64,000 nucleotides of DNA from Deinococcus sp. YIM 134068 (GCF_036543075.1 NZ_JAZHPF010000002.1:1-64000), one strand, 5' to 3'; positions 50,232 to 61,841 are shown, counted from the stretch's first letter. The notes: generated by a model from the letters alone, not told the origin. A program made the numbers and translations.

Positions 50232-50237
50232 GGGCAT

Positions 50238-50308
50238 GTGGCGCGTGGCGTGTCGCGTGTAGAGGAATGCTCTTCCGGCCTTCCACGGGCCACGGGCCAC
50301 AGGGCACA
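50238..50308. repeat. Two heptamer arrays, GTGGCGN x3 and GGCCACN x4
   Basis: GTGGCGC, GTGGCGT, GTCGCGT at 50238-50258, and TTCCACG, GGCCACG, GGCCACA, GGGCACA at 50281-50308. The second unit, reversed and complemented, reads CGTGGCC, so the two arrays can partly pair. They fill the gap between the SDR and phosphotransferase genes. Confidence 0.85.
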
Positions 50309-50322
50309 AGCGGGGAAACCCC

Positions 50323-51390
<1,068 letters not shown>

Positions 51391-51399
<9 letters not shown>

Positions 51400-51645
51400 C
51401 CGGATGCCGGGCGGGATGGGCGGGGCCACGCGCCACACCCACGCCAGCCACAGCAGGGCGGCGGTGCCCAGCAGCAGGGCGTAGAGCGCCAGCCGCAGCG
51501 CCGGGTAGGGCCGGGGCAGCGTGCCCGCCACCGGAGCGTAAAGGCGGTAGTGACGCCCCAGATTCAGACCTAGCACCATGCCCAGCATCAGCACGGCGAG
51601 GGTGAATGTCAGCAGGGCGGCGGCGAGGGGGGTGGGGTGCATCAT
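51391..51645 (-). CDS. Small two-helix membrane protein
   Basis: Protein of 84 residues with two membrane helices (about residues 8-28 and 47-68): ALLTFTLAVLMLGMVLGLNL and LALYALLLGTAALLWLAWVW. CGGAG precedes the ATG at 51645 (a second ATG follows directly). It is convergent with and overlaps the phosphotransferase by nine bases. No function known. Confidence 0.65.
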
Positions 51646-51872
51646 GGGGTCTCCGTCGGAAGGGCTGAGATTGGGGAAGGTCAGCGTACCTCCGGGTGTG
51701 AGGTTTTTCATGTGTATGCCGATCATTCCGTTTACTTCAAACCCCGTCACACGTCGCCGGGTGTGTGGAAGCCCGTGGCTCCCGGTTCTGTTTTTCCCGC
51801 CATACGACAAGAAAGTTTGGATGACGTGACCCACAGCGAAACTCAGTTCTTCTCGATGCCCGGTCGCCCCGC

Positions 51873-52577
<705 letters not shown>

Positions 52578-52597
52578 CCGCCGCGAAAGGAAGACCT

Positions 52598-53524
52598 ATG
52601 CCCCTCGATCCCCACCTGAAAGAAGTCCTGCTCCAGTTCGCCGCCGCTCCCCAGCCGAATGGATTGGAGGAGATGCGCGCCGCCGTGATCGCCAATGCCG
52701 CCCGCGCCCCGAAGCGGCCCGTGACCATCGCCGGAACACGTGATCTGAGCATTCCCGGTCCGGCCTCCGAACTGCTCGCGCGGCTCTACACCCCGGTAGG
52801 GGAGGGACCGCACCCCCTGACCGTCTTCTTCCACGGGGGCGGCTTCGTCGCGTACTCCATCGAGACGCATGACCCCGTGTGCCGTGAGCTGTGCGCGGAG
52901 GCGAACACCGCCGTCCTGAGCGTCGAGTACCGCCTCGCGCCCGAACACCGTTTTCCGGCCCCGGTGGATGACGCCTATGCCGCGCTGCGGTGGGCCGCCG
53001 AGCACGCGGGGGAACTGGGGGCCGACCCCTCCCGCCTCGCCGTGGCGGGCGACAGCGCGGGCGCGAGCCTGTGTATCGCCTGCACCCAGCGGGCACGGGA
53101 CGAGGGCGGCCCGGCGGTGAAAGCCCAACTCCTGATCTATCCCGCCGCCGACTTCGTGAACGTGGAGCGTTACCCCAGCCGCCGCGAGAATGCTTCAGGA
53201 TACTTTCTGACCGAGGAGCGCATGAGCTTCTTCGGCCAGATGTACCTCGCCGACCCCGCGCACGCCGCCCACCCGCACGTCAGCCCCCTCCACGCCGCCG
53301 AACTCCACGACCTGCCGCCCGCCCTCGTCCTGACCGCCGAGTTCGACCCCCTGCGCGACGAGGGCGCGGCCTACGTCGAGGCGCTCCGGCAGGCGGGCGT
53401 CCGCGCCGAACACCAGCCCGGCCCCGGCATGATCCACGGCTTTGCCAACATGACGGCCTTCTCGCCCGCCGCCGCCGAGTTGGTGGATAGGGCGGCGAGG
53501 TGGTTGAAGGCGGAGTTGGCGTAG
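52598..53524 (+). CDS. HSL-family alpha/beta hydrolase (esterase/lipase)
   Basis: Esterase of the hormone-sensitive-lipase family, 308 residues. The oxyanion motif HGGGFVAYSIETHD is at about residue 80, the nucleophile elbow is VAGDSAGASLCIA (GDSAG), the acid is Asp in LTAEFDPLRDEGAAY and the histidine is in GPGMIHGFANM. It hydrolyses short-chain esters. GGAAG precedes the ATG at 52598. It follows the histidine phosphatase closely and may share its transcript. Confidence 0.93.
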   Translation: MPLDPHLKEVLLQFAAAPQPNGLEEMRAAVIANAARAPKRPVTIAGTRDLSIPGPASELLARLYTPVGEGPHPLTVFFHGGGFVAYSIETHDPVCRELCAEANTAVLSVEYRLAPEHRFPAPVDDAYAALRWAAEHAGELGADPSRLAVAGDSAGASLCIACTQRARDEGGPAVKAQLLIYPAADFVNVERYPSRRENASGYFLTEERMSFFGQMYLADPAHAAHPHVSPLHAAELHDLPPALVLTAEFDPLRDEGAAYVEALRQAGVRAEHQPGPGMIHGFANMTAFSPAAAELVDRAARWLKAELA

Positions 53525-53526
53525 GG

Positions 53527-54075
53527 ATGAGGCTTCAGGTGGGCGAGTGGGTGTTGGAGGTGAGGCAGGGAGATCAGCCCTTCGCCCATCTCCTGACCTC
53601 CTCAAGCCTTGTGGAGACGTTTGGGCATCTGAAGGGACGGAAGGACGAGGACGGCGAATTGCTCTGCATCGGCGTAGGCAGGCGAAAGCCAACCGAACTT
53701 GTCGTCCTGCAACGCTTCGAGTCACACGAAGGTGTTTTCGGGCCGGGTCTGCTGCTTGTTCCAGAAGCGGACATGCTGTTCATCGGTGCTGGAACACGTC
53801 TTCTCGCCTATAACCTCAACGGCCCAACGCGGCTCTGGGAGGAGTTCACAGAGGTTGGGTTCAGCTTCTGGGATCGGGTAGGTGGAGTCGTCCTGATGTC
53901 CGCTGAACTGGAGTTCACGGCGTGGACGACGCGCGGCGACAAGCTTTGGACGACATTTGTGGAGCCGCCGTGGAGTTACAGGATAGAAGGCGACTTCCTA
54001 GAGCTTGATGTAATGGGGCGGGTCTCTCGGTTTCCTGTCCTCACTGGTCCAACAGGAACAGGGCCGACCGAGTAG
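53527..54075 (+). CDS. Hypothetical beta-rich protein
   Basis: Protein of 182 residues, predicted mainly beta strands: RLQVGEWVLEVRQGDQPFA, VVLQRFESHEGVFGPGLLLV, DMLFIGAGTRLLAYNLN and VVLMSAELEFTAWTTRGDKL. No signal peptide or known motif. The ATG at 53527 lies three bases after the esterase stop, so it may be translated with it. Base composition is lower in GC than the esterase. No family recognised. Confidence 0.7.
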   Translation: MRLQVGEWVLEVRQGDQPFAHLLTSSSLVETFGHLKGRKDEDGELLCIGVGRRKPTELVVLQRFESHEGVFGPGLLLVPEADMLFIGAGTRLLAYNLNGPTRLWEEFTEVGFSFWDRVGGVVLMSAELEFTAWTTRGDKLWTTFVEPPWSYRIEGDFLELDVMGRVSRFPVLTGPTGTGPTE

Positions 54076-54135
54076 ACCTCGCTCCTTTCAGCCCCCACTC
54101 TCGCCGACTGAAACGCTCTCCGTCATCCTGCTCGC

Positions 54136-54816
54136 ATGACCCATGAGCAACAGGACATGCTCCGCGTCTCCGACCCCGCTCAGGCCCGCGCGCTCAAGGC
54201 AGACCTCGATCTGCTGGGACGTTTCCTCTCGCCCGCCTCGCCGAGTGACGTGGCGGCGGCACTGGGGCAACCGGCGAACCTCATTCACCACCACGCGCGG
54301 AAGCTCGCCGAACTGGGGCTGCTGTTCGAGCAGCGGCGCGAGGGTGGGAAGGTGTTCTTTCAACTCATGGCGCGGGAGTTCCGCTTTCCCATGAACTTGC
54401 TGCCTCCGTTGGAGGGAGAGGGACGAGCGGGAGACGTGCGGGCGTTGGCTGACACCTTCCTGAAAGGCTATGAGGAATTCTGGAGCCGGGTGCGGGCAGA
54501 CGAGGAGGAGATTATGGGCTTTGGCGACCGTGAGCGGCCCCCTGCCCGGCCTCCGGTTCCCAGTGGCCCCGCTGGGGAGAGCTGCCCGCCGCACCTTGAA
54601 TCGCTTACCCTACGCCTGACGCCAGAGCGTTACCGTCAGTTAGTCCGTGCCCTGAACACCCTCTTGGGGGAGGCTGAGGTGGACGCGTTGAGAGAGGGAG
54701 GGGATGTCTGCACTGTCACCCTACTCGCCTCACGCGGGGCACCGCACCACGACCCGGCCCACTTCAACGGCATTAGCCACGACATGAGCAGTTTCATGGG
54801 TGCCCTTTCCTCCTGA
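54136..54816 (+). CDS. Winged-helix (ArsR-like) transcriptional regulator
   Basis: Regulator of 226 residues. The N-terminal winged helix includes SPSDVAAALGQPANLIHHHA as recognition helix and LGLLFEQRREGGKVFFQLMA as wing. The C-terminal helical part (LADTFLKGYEEFWSRVRADE and LTLRLTPERYRQLVRALNTL) resembles the dimer/effector region of ArsR-like proteins that sense organic ligands. CATCCT six bases before the ATG at 54136 could be a -10 box of a leaderless mRNA. No target is evident. Confidence 0.82.
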   Translation: MTHEQQDMLRVSDPAQARALKADLDLLGRFLSPASPSDVAAALGQPANLIHHHARKLAELGLLFEQRREGGKVFFQLMAREFRFPMNLLPPLEGEGRAGDVRALADTFLKGYEEFWSRVRADEEEIMGFGDRERPPARPPVPSGPAGESCPPHLESLTLRLTPERYRQLVRALNTLLGEAEVDALREGGDVCTVTLLASRGAPHHDPAHFNGISHDMSSFMGALSS

Positions 54817-54935
54817 CCCCACCCAACAAGAGGGGAGAGGCCCACCCACCCGGCCCCTCCCCTCATTCCTAATCCCTAACTCCTCACCCCTGCATCTGCG
54901 CCCGCGCCTGCGCCTGAAGCTGCCGCCACGCCACC

Positions 54936-55847
54936 CTACCCGCCGCGCCGATGGTCGGCGAGAACCTCCTCAATCGCGCGCCGGGCGGCGCGAACGCCCA
55001 CGGGGTTGGTCTTCAGGTAGTACGGCACGAAGACGAGCGCCTGGGCCAGCGCGTGCCCCCGCCCCCGCGCCCACGTCGCGTCGTCCACCCCGAGCGATGC
55101 GCGGAACACGTCCCGACTCTCGCCGGAGAAGAGGCTCCACGCGATCATCAGGTCGCAGGCCGGGTCGCCGACGCCCAGCCCGCCGAAGTCGATCACGGCG
55201 CTGGGTCGGCCCCGTTGAACTAGCACGTTGCCGGGCAGCAGGTCCCCGTGAAACCAGACGGGTGGGCGGTCCCACTCCGGGACGGCGAGGGCGACCTCCC
55301 AAGCCGCCGTCGCCGTGTCGGTGTCGATCAGGCCGTGGAGGGACGCGATGGCCGCGCGGACGCTCGCCTCCCGCGTCCCCAACGAAACGCCGCGCAGGTT
55401 GTGTTCCGTGGCGGGTGGTGCGCCGGTCGTCGCCACCTGTTGCAGCGCCCTCACGAATTCCGCCAGATCACGCGCCGCCTGACATAGATCGGGGATGTGC
55501 GCCTCCACCGCACTCTCCCCCTCCAACCAGCGGTGGACGGCCCACGGGGAGGGGTAGCCCTCGCCGGGCGTCCCTTGCGCGAGCGGCACGGGGACGGCCA
55601 GCGGCAGAAGCGGGGCCAGTCGTGGCAGCCACAGGTGCTCCTTCTCCACCTGTGCCACCGCCCAGCCGATGCGGGGCAGCCGCACGACCAGCTCGATGCC
55701 GAGGCGGTAGATCGCGTTGTCGGTGCCAGCGGAACGGACGGGCGTGATGGGCAGGTCCGCCCACCGGGGAAACTGCGCCGCGAGCAGCCGACGCACGAGC
55801 ACCACACTGGTCTCCACCTCGTCGGCGTGCATCCTGGGGACGGTCAT
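54936..55847 (-). CDS. Aminoglycoside phosphotransferase-like kinase
   Basis: APH-fold kinase of 303 residues. The nucleotide region [16 protein letters not shown] is followed by the catalytic [17 protein letters not shown] (HGDxxxxN) and the metal site [18 protein letters not shown] (DFG). The relation to aminoglycoside kinases is by fold; the real substrate may be a sugar, choline-like compound or antibiotic. Start at 55847 chosen for the compact N-terminus; ATG codons at 55892 and 55832 are alternatives. Unrelated in sequence detail to the ACAD-type phosphotransferase at 50323. Confidence 0.88.
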   Translation of the reverse strand: MTVPRMHADEVETSVVLVRRLLAAQFPRWADLPITPVRSAGTDNAIYRLGIELVVRLPRIGWAVAQVEKEHLWLPRLAPLLPLAVPVPLAQGTPGEGYPSPWAVHRWLEGESAVEAHIPDLCQAARDLAEFVRALQQVATTGAPPATEHNLRGVSLGTREASVRAAIASLHGLIDTDTATAAWEVALAVPEWDRPPVWFHGDLLPGNVLVQRGRPSAVIDFGGLGVGDPACDLMIAWSLFSGESRDVFRASLGVDDATWARGRGHALAQALVFVPYYLKTNPVGVRAARRAIEEVLADHRRGG

Positions 55848-55922
55848 TGCTCGGGACGTTACTCCACCGGGGGCACGGGCCGCGTCCGCCAACGGGCCTA
55901 GCGTCGCCGTTTCTCTTCTTTC

Positions 55923-55957
55923 GCTGGCGGCTGGAAGCTGGCCGCTGGCCGCTCAGG
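55923..55957. repeat. Heptamer array, GCTGGNN x5
   Basis: GCTGGCG, GCTGGAA, GCTGGCC, GCTGGCC, GCTCAGG. It runs into the last codon and stop of the isomerase gene ending at 55953. Reverse complement relative of the arrays at 25780 and 41279. Confidence 0.85.
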
Positions 55958-56990
55958 AAATAGGCGTCCCCTCCCCCCCGCCCGGCTGCTCCTCCCCCGC
56001 AAAGGCGGCGTCGAAGGCCACGTCCGAGCCGGGGAAGTCCAGCCGCCGCAGAAAGGCTGCGCTCTCGGTCGCCCCATGCACGCGGTCCATGCGCGAGTCC
56101 TCCCACTCCACACTCAGCGGCCCCGCGTACCCGATGTCGCCCAGCGCCACGATGATCTCCTCGAAGTTGATGTCGCCGCGCCCCACCGAGCGGAAGTCCC
56201 AGTAACGGCGGTGGTCGCCAAAGGTGGTGTGCCCGCCGAAGACGCCGACCTCGCCCGTGCCGTGGCCCCACCACACGTCCTTCATGTGCGCGTGGAAGAT
56301 GCGGTCCCGAAACGTGTGCAGGAACCGCACGTAGTCCACATGCTGATACCCGAGGTGGCTGGGGTCATAGTTGAAGCCGAAGCGGGGGTGGTGGTTCAGG
56401 GCGTCGAGCGCCCTCTGCGCCGTCGCTATGTCGAAGGCGATCTCGGTCGGGTGGACCTCCAGCGCGAAGTTGACGTTCTCGGTCTCGAACACGTCCAGAA
56501 TCGGCGTCCAGCGGGAGGCGAAGTCCGCGAAGCCCCGGTCCCAGAACGCCTGATCGGTGGGCGGGAAGGCGTAGAGGCTGTGCCAGATCGAGGACCCCGT
56601 GAAGCCGTTCACCACGCTGACGCCGAACTTCCGGGCGGCGCGGGCCGTGTCCATGATCTCCTGCGCCGCCCGCTGCCGCACGCCCTCCGGGTCGCCGCCC
56701 TGCCAGACGTGGGCGGGGACGATGGAGCGGTGCCGCTCGTCGATAGGGTCGCACACCGCCTGCCCGACGAGGTGATTGCTGATGGCGACGCATTGCAGCC
56801 CGTGTTCTTCGAGCAGGGCGCGCTTGGCCTGAACATACCCCTCGTCGCTCAGCGCCGCCTGAACGTCGAAATGATCCCCCCAGCACGCGAGTTCGAGGCC
56901 GTCGTAGCCCATGCTTTTGGCGAGGGGCGCGAGCCGGGCGAGGGGCAGGTCGGCCCACTGGCCGGTGAAGAGGGTGATGGGTCGGGGCAT
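55953..56990 (-). CDS. Sugar phosphate isomerase/epimerase-like protein (AP_endonuc_2 TIM barrel)
   Basis: Xylose-isomerase-like TIM barrel protein of 345 residues. Metal-binding strands include [16 protein letters not shown] (Glu), [18 protein letters not shown] (Asp and His), [16 protein letters not shown] (His) and [13 protein letters not shown] (Glu). The family covers IolE, IolI and 3-keto-glycoside lyases. It is the last gene of the minus-strand glycoside cluster and is closely preceded by a Gfo/Idh/MocA dehydrogenase. A role in processing a keto sugar is inferred. Confidence 0.9.
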   Translation of the reverse strand: MPRPITLFTGQWADLPLARLAPLAKSMGYDGLELACWGDHFDVQAALSDEGYVQAKRALLEEHGLQCVAISNHLVGQAVCDPIDERHRSIVPAHVWQGGDPEGVRQRAAQEIMDTARAARKFGVSVVNGFTGSSIWHSLYAFPPTDQAFWDRGFADFASRWTPILDVFETENVNFALEVHPTEIAFDIATAQRALDALNHHPRFGFNYDPSHLGYQHVDYVRFLHTFRDRIFHAHMKDVWWGHGTGEVGVFGGHTTFGDHRRYWDFRSVGRGDINFEEIIVALGDIGYAGPLSVEWEDSRMDRVHGATESAAFLRRLDFPGSDVAFDAAFAGEEQPGGGEGTPIS

Positions 56991-57124
56991 GGGGTCTCCT
57001 GGGAGGGGAAAGGGGTTGGGGTTAGGAGAGAATTGGTTCCAAGTCACAGAAAGGGGAGGGGAGAGCGCACACGGCCTCCCACCACCCCTCACCGCTTCAC
57101 TCCGGTCATGCTCGGCACACCAGC

Positions 57125-58240
57125 TTACGACCCGGAAACCTCCAGCGGCGTTCCCCTGAACCAGCCGGGCTGGACCGCCAGCGCCTCGGGCCGCTGTGCG
57201 TGGCTGTTGACACTCAGCGTCCGCCCCTCCTGCGCCGACTCCAGCACCGTGTGCATCACGTCGAGGACGTGGAGGGCGAGGTCGCCGCTCGCCCGGTGGG
57301 GCGTGCCCTGCGCGATGGCGTCGAGCATGTCCGCCAGCCCGATGCCGCGCGCGTTGTCGCTGAAGGGGCGGGTGAGGGCCACCGTCTCCCACTCCTCGTC
57401 CCCGGCGCGGCGCAGCCTCAGCGGTCCGCCGAAGGTATTCGGGTCGGGAAGGCTCAGGGTGCCCTCCGTGCCGTAAATCTCGATGCGCGGCAACTCGCTC
57501 GCGGGCGTGTCGAAGCTGGCGATGAAGGTGGCGACCTGCCCGCCCCCAAAGCCGAGCTGCGCGGTGACGTGGGTGGGCGTCGTGACCGGGATGCGCTCGC
57601 CCTGCCGCGCTCCGCTGCCGATGGTCCGTTCCTCCAACGCCTTGACCGCGCTCCCGCCCACCTGCGTCACGCCGCCGAGCATGTTCACGAGCGCGGTGAG
57701 GTAGTACGGCCCCATGTCGAACAGCGGCCCCGCCCCCGGCTGGTAGAAGAAATCCGGGCTGGGATGCCACCCCTCCGGCCCGTTGCCCATGAAAAAGGCG
57801 GTCGCCGCCACCGGACGCCCGATGGCCCCGGCGTCGAGGAGTTCCCGCGCCGTCTGGAGGCCCGCGCCGAGAAAGGTGTCCGGCGCGCAGCCGACGCGCA
57901 GGCCGCGCTCCCCAGCCTCCCGCAGGATGGCCTGCCCGTCCCCCCGCGCGACCGCCAGCGGCTTCTCGCTGTAGACGTGCTTCCCGGCCCGCAGCGCGGC
58001 GAGCGACACCTCCGCGTGGGCGGCGGGCGGCGTCAGGTTCACGACGGCAACGATCTCCGGGTCCGCGAGCAGTTCGTCCCGCGTCATCGCCCGCGTGCCG
58101 TACTCGGCGGCCTGCGCCTGTGCGCGGTCAAGGTCGAGGTCGGTCACGGCGCTCACCTCGAAGAGGGCGAGGTCACGGGCGATCTTGAGGTAGGCGGCGC
58201 TGATGTTGCCGGTGCCGATGATGCCGATGGGATGGGGCAT
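57125..58240 (-). CDS. Gfo/Idh/MocA family sugar dehydrogenase
   Basis: NAD(P)-dependent oxidoreductase of 371 residues. The Rossmann start [20 protein letters not shown] is followed by the cofactor-side Glu-Lys-Pro motif in [15 protein letters not shown], and by the C-terminal sheet domain with [20 protein letters not shown]. It probably oxidises a sugar or glycoside hydroxyl. GGAGG precedes the ATG at 58240. It lies between two sugar isomerase-like genes on the same strand. An octamer repeat array occupies its leader. Confidence 0.92.
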   Translation of the reverse strand: MPHPIGIIGTGNISAAYLKIARDLALFEVSAVTDLDLDRAQAQAAEYGTRAMTRDELLADPEIVAVVNLTPPAAHAEVSLAALRAGKHVYSEKPLAVARGDGQAILREAGERGLRVGCAPDTFLGAGLQTARELLDAGAIGRPVAATAFFMGNGPEGWHPSPDFFYQPGAGPLFDMGPYYLTALVNMLGGVTQVGGSAVKALEERTIGSGARQGERIPVTTPTHVTAQLGFGGGQVATFIASFDTPASELPRIEIYGTEGTLSLPDPNTFGGPLRLRRAGDEEWETVALTRPFSDNARGIGLADMLDAIAQGTPHRASGDLALHVLDVMHTVLESAQEGRTLSVNSHAQRPEALAVQPGWFRGTPLEVSGS

Positions 58241-58254
58241 GGGGACCTCCGGGG

Positions 58255-58286
58255 GTCGAGGGGTCGAGGGGTCGAGAGGTCGAGAA
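58255..58286. repeat. Octamer array, GTCGAGNN x4
   Basis: GTCGAGGG, GTCGAGGG, GTCGAGAG, GTCGAGAA, in the leader of the Gfo/Idh/MocA gene. The period is eight, unlike the other arrays. Confidence 0.85.
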
Positions 58287-58323
58287 AACGACGACACGAG
58301 GCCGTGGAGCTATTTCTTTTGCT

Positions 58324-58344
58324 CCTCCCCCTTGAGGGGGGAGG
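58324..58344. repeat. C-rich intergenic hairpin, inverted copy
   Basis: CCTCCCCC and GGGGGAGG around TTGAG. Read on the minus strand this copy and its flanks nearly match 13045-13086, including the CCATGCC block on one side and GGAGGAGC on the other. Confidence 0.8.
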
Positions 58345-58399
58345 CCGGGTGGGGGTGAACAGGCATGGCCTGAACTGCCACGCCGTTCTCTCTAACCCC

Positions 58400-59215
58400 T
58401 CACCCCTCCCACCCCGACAGCCCCTCCTCAATCAATCGCCGCGCACTCTGCTCCACGTCCTCGAACACGTCGCCCGCGCTGCGGTCCATCTCCAGCACGT
58501 GCCATTTCGCGGTGGGGGCGGCGAGGAGGGCCGCGCGGTAGTCCACCACGCCGCCCCCGAGGGGCACCTGATCGGCCTCCGGGGTCGCCGGGCCGTCCTT
58601 GACGTGGAGGGCAAGCACCCGGTCGCCGAGGCGGCCCAGCACCTCCGCCGGGTCCTGCCCCGCCGTGCGCGCCCAGTAGGCGTCCACCTCCAGAAAAACC
58701 TGCGGGTCGAGCAGTTCGAGGAGGGTGTCGTAGGCGGCCCGCCCGTTCTCCAGCGTATTCCACTCCCACCAGTGGTTGTGATAGCCGAGGCGGATATTTC
58801 GTGCGGCGGCGTTGCGCGCGGCCTCGTTCATCGCCTCCGCGAACCGTTGCGTGCCGTCCAGCGTGGAGAGAACGTCGCGCTCGAAGCCGTGGACCTCGCC
58901 GGGCCAGGAGACGACCGCGAGATTGGCCCCGATCAGCTCCAGCTCGTCGAGAATCGCCTCCGACTGCGGGCCATACGGCGCGGCGGCGTGGACGGACGAG
59001 AGCTGCACCCCGTGGTCGTCGAGGTCACGGCGTAGGGTGGTCGCCGTCGCCATCCGCGCGGCGGGCGTCTGACCGCTGCTGCCGATGCCGAAGGGTTCGA
59101 CGTACTTGAAGCCGATCTCGGCCACGCGCGCGACCGTTGCGGTTGGGTCAGCCTGCGCGGCGTCGCGGAAGGTGTAGAGCTGGACGGAGAGGGTGCCCTT
59201 GTGCGGTTGTGTCAT
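58400..59215 (-). CDS. Sugar phosphate isomerase/epimerase-like protein
   Basis: Second AP_endonuc_2-type TIM barrel protein in the cluster, 271 residues, shorter than the first. It begins GTLSVQLYTFRDAAQADP and keeps metal-site strands IRLGYHNHWWEWNTL, VFLEVDAYWARTAG, VLALHVKDGP and WHVLEMDRSAG. The family includes inosose dehydratase and 3-keto sugar lyases. GGGAG precedes the ATG at 59215. It lies between GH3 and the Gfo/Idh/MocA gene, so it likely acts on the same sugar. Confidence 0.9.
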   Translation of the reverse strand: MTQPHKGTLSVQLYTFRDAAQADPTATVARVAEIGFKYVEPFGIGSSGQTPAARMATATTLRRDLDDHGVQLSSVHAAAPYGPQSEAILDELELIGANLAVVSWPGEVHGFERDVLSTLDGTQRFAEAMNEAARNAAARNIRLGYHNHWWEWNTLENGRAAYDTLLELLDPQVFLEVDAYWARTAGQDPAEVLGRLGDRVLALHVKDGPATPEADQVPLGGGVVDYRAALLAAPTAKWHVLEMDRSAGDVFEDVEQSARRLIEEGLSGWEG

Positions 59216-59259
59216 GGAATCTCCCAGGAGAAGAGGATGGGGTGAGGCGTTAGGGGCAG

Positions 59260-59294
59260 TCAGCAATCAGCCGTCAGCCGTCAGCCGTCAGCGG
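59260..59294. repeat. Heptamer array, TCAGCNN x5
   Basis: TCAGCAA, TCAGCCG, TCAGCCG, TCAGCCG, TCAGCGG in the gap between the GH3 gene and the isomerase gene at 58400. Confidence 0.9.
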
Positions 59295-59369
59295 AACAGG
59301 AGGGTTCGAGCGTTGGGTGATGAGAAATGAATCGGCGGGAGGGGAGCCGGAGCTTCCCCGTCCCCCTCA

Positions 59370-61841
59370 TCACTTCCCTCCCGCCACCCCCTCGCTCCAC
59401 TCCCCGGTCAGGGTCAGCGGCAAGGTCAGCGGCAGGTCCGCGCTGCTCGTGCCGATCAGAATCTCGAACTGTCCTGCGTCGGCGACCCAGGCGTTCCGCG
59501 TGTCGTCGAAATAGGCGAGCGAGCGCATGTCGAGCGTGAGGTTGACCTCCCCCGTCTCGCCCGGCCCCAGCGTCACCTTGCCGAACGCCTTCAGCTCCTT
59601 CTCGGGCCGCTCCAACGTCGTCTCCACGTCGCGCACGTAGAGCTGCACGACCTGTTGCCCGGTCCGCTCGCCCCTATTCCGCACCTGCACCCTCACGCTC
59701 ACCTCACCGCCCGGCGCGACCTCGGCGGCACTTGGGTGCGCGTCCGGCAGCTCGAACGTCGTGTAGCTCAGCCCGAAGCCGAAGGGGAAGAGGGGCGTCG
59801 TGCCTGCCCGGTCCACATGGCGGTAGCCGATGAACAGCCCTTCCCTGTACTCGACCTGTCCGTTCTCTCCGGGATACTGCACGTCGGGCGTCTCGGGGTG
59901 AGTGGGGTCGTCCTCCAGACGGGCGGGGAAGGTCTGCGGCAATCTCCCGCCGGGGTCGGCCTGCCCCAGCAGCACGTCGGCAAAGGCGTGCCCGGCCTCC
60001 TGACCGGGGAACCAGCCCTGCAAGACGGCGGGCACGCCCTCCAGCCACGGCATCAGGACCGGGCCGCCCGTCTGGAGGAGGACGATGGTGTTGGGATTCG
60101 CCGCCAGAACCGCCCGCACGAGATCGTCCTGACCGCCCGGCAGGTCCAGCCCCCAGCGGTCCACGCCCTCGGTCTCCCAGTCGCCGTTCGTCCCGATACA
60201 GACCACGGCATAGTCGGCCTCACTCGCCACGCGCACCGCGTCCTCCAGCGCCGTGGGGGAGAGGGGTGCCCGGAAGCCCAGCCGCACCGCGCTGAGGTTG
60301 AAGATGCCCTCCGCGACGGGCCTCGGCGTCAGCTCGACGACGGCCTGATGGTCCCCGGCGCTCAGGCGGCGCGTGGTCCTCATCTCCCGGCTGCCCAGGC
60401 CGAAGTAGGTGTCTCCCGGCGTCCAGTCCGTCCAGTTGTCGATGGCCTCCTCGCCGTCCACGAGGAGGCGGCCCAGCCCGGCGCTGGCGAGGCTGAGGTC
60501 GTACTCGCCGCCTTCCGGCGCGGTCAGCGTCAGGCTCAGGCGGGCGCGGAACGAGGCGGGATCGACGCCCTCCGGGAAGGAGAACCACATCGTCTCGCTG
60601 CCGCGCTTGTCCTCCGTCGCCACCACCTGCCCGCCTTCCCCGAGATACTCGATGTGCAGGGGCACGTCCAGCGTCGGCAGGAAGCGGTCGTTGTCGCAGC
60701 CGACGGCGTGGGTGACGTTCTCCTCCCCCAATGCGGCGCGCAGGCCTTCCAGCGGCGAGGTGCGGCGGTGGGCGTTCATCTGCGCGCTGCCCCCGCCCAT
60801 GACCTGCCCGACTGTCGCGTTCGGCCCGATGACGGCGACCTTAGCGTTCGCAGGGAGGGGCAGCAGCCCGCCCGCGTTCCTGAGCAGCACCGTCCCCTCG
60901 GCCCCGGCGCGGCGGATCAGGGCGCGGGTGTCCGCGTACTCCTCGTCGCGCTCCACTTCGTCCCGCACGTCACGGGGGTTGTCGAAGGTCCCCGTGCGCT
61001 CGATCAGCCGCAGGACGTTCCTCGCCGCCTCCCGGACCGCCTGCCGGGTCGCCTCGTCGTTCCGGGCCTCCTCCAGTAGTCCCGCCCGCGCCCTGGCCGG
61101 ACCGGGCATCTCCAGGTCCAGGCCCGCCCGCGCGCTCTTGCCCGCCGAGTGGGTGCCGCCCCAGTCGCTCATCACCAGGCCGTCGAAGCCCCATTCCCCG
61201 CGCAGAATGTCGGTGATCAGGCGCGGGTTCTCGCTGCAAAAGGGACCGTTCAGCTTGTTGTACCCGGTCATGATCGCCCAGCTTCCGCCCTCCTTCACGG
61301 CGAACTCGAAGGGCCGCAGGTACAGCTCGCGCAGGGCACGCTCACCGATGACGGAGTTGATGGAGTTGCGCTGGTACTCGGACTCGTTGCCCGCGTAGTG
61401 CTTGACGGTGGCGGCCACGCCCGCCGACTGGAGACCCTGAATGTAGGCCGCGCCCAGCTTGCCGGTGAGGTGGGGGTCCTCCGAGGTGTTCTCGAAGTTG
61501 CGCCCGTTCAGCGTCGAGCGCATCAGGTTGATGGTGGGGGCGAGCAGCACGCCCGCGCCCTTGTCCAGCGCTTCCCGTGCAAGGTGGACGCCGACCTCCC
61601 GCAAGAGTTCGACATTCCACGTCGAGCCGAGCGAGATGCCCACAGGAAAGGCGGCAGTGTGCTTCCCGCCGACGAGGGGACCACCGCCGCGCGCTCCCGC
61701 CGGGCCGTCCGTGACCTTGAGCGAGGGGATGTTCAGGCGCTCTATGGGCACGGTGCGCCAGAAATCCGCCCCGGCCAGCAGCGACACCTGCTCTTCGAGG
61801 GTCATCTGGTCGAGCAGGTGGTCGAGATCGGTAGAAGTCAT
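59370..61841 (-). CDS. Glycoside hydrolase family 3 beta-glucosidase with PA14 insert
   Basis: Beta-glucosidase-type GH3 enzyme of 823 residues. The N-terminal TIM barrel (about 35-300) contains the nucleophile Asp in FDGLVMSDWGGTHS and the KHYAGNESEYQRN segment. The alpha/beta sandwich is split by a PA14-like insert (about 405-530, with YLGEGGQVVATEDKRG and GRLLVDGEEAIDNWTD), and a C-terminal fibronectin III-like domain ends the protein (VQVRNRGERTGQQVVQLYV). No signal peptide, so it acts in the cytoplasm on imported oligosaccharides. The ATG at 61841 is preceded by GAGG. A LacI-type site lies 40 bp upstream. Confidence 0.94.
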   Translation of the reverse strand: MTSTDLDHLLDQMTLEEQVSLLAGADFWRTVPIERLNIPSLKVTDGPAGARGGGPLVGGKHTAAFPVGISLGSTWNVELLREVGVHLAREALDKGAGVLLAPTINLMRSTLNGRNFENTSEDPHLTGKLGAAYIQGLQSAGVAATVKHYAGNESEYQRNSINSVIGERALRELYLRPFEFAVKEGGSWAIMTGYNKLNGPFCSENPRLITDILRGEWGFDGLVMSDWGGTHSAGKSARAGLDLEMPGPARARAGLLEEARNDEATRQAVREAARNVLRLIERTGTFDNPRDVRDEVERDEEYADTRALIRRAGAEGTVLLRNAGGLLPLPANAKVAVIGPNATVGQVMGGGSAQMNAHRRTSPLEGLRAALGEENVTHAVGCDNDRFLPTLDVPLHIEYLGEGGQVVATEDKRGSETMWFSFPEGVDPASFRARLSLTLTAPEGGEYDLSLASAGLGRLLVDGEEAIDNWTDWTPGDTYFGLGSREMRTTRRLSAGDHQAVVELTPRPVAEGIFNLSAVRLGFRAPLSPTALEDAVRVASEADYAVVCIGTNGDWETEGVDRWGLDLPGGQDDLVRAVLAANPNTIVLLQTGGPVLMPWLEGVPAVLQGWFPGQEAGHAFADVLLGQADPGGRLPQTFPARLEDDPTHPETPDVQYPGENGQVEYREGLFIGYRHVDRAGTTPLFPFGFGLSYTTFELPDAHPSAAEVAPGGEVSVRVQVRNRGERTGQQVVQLYVRDVETTLERPEKELKAFGKVTLGPGETGEVNLTLDMRSLAYFDDTRNAWVADAGQFEILIGTSSADLPLTLPLTLTGEWSEGVAGGK

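Noticed and set aside
54936..55847. Aminoglycoside resistance gene
   Set aside because: Only the general APH kinase fold is supported; nothing shows antibiotic specificity.
55953..57770. 605-residue extended frame of the isomerase gene
   Set aside because: The isomerase begins at 56990 with a standard N-terminus; the extension overlaps the dehydrogenase gene in a wrong frame.
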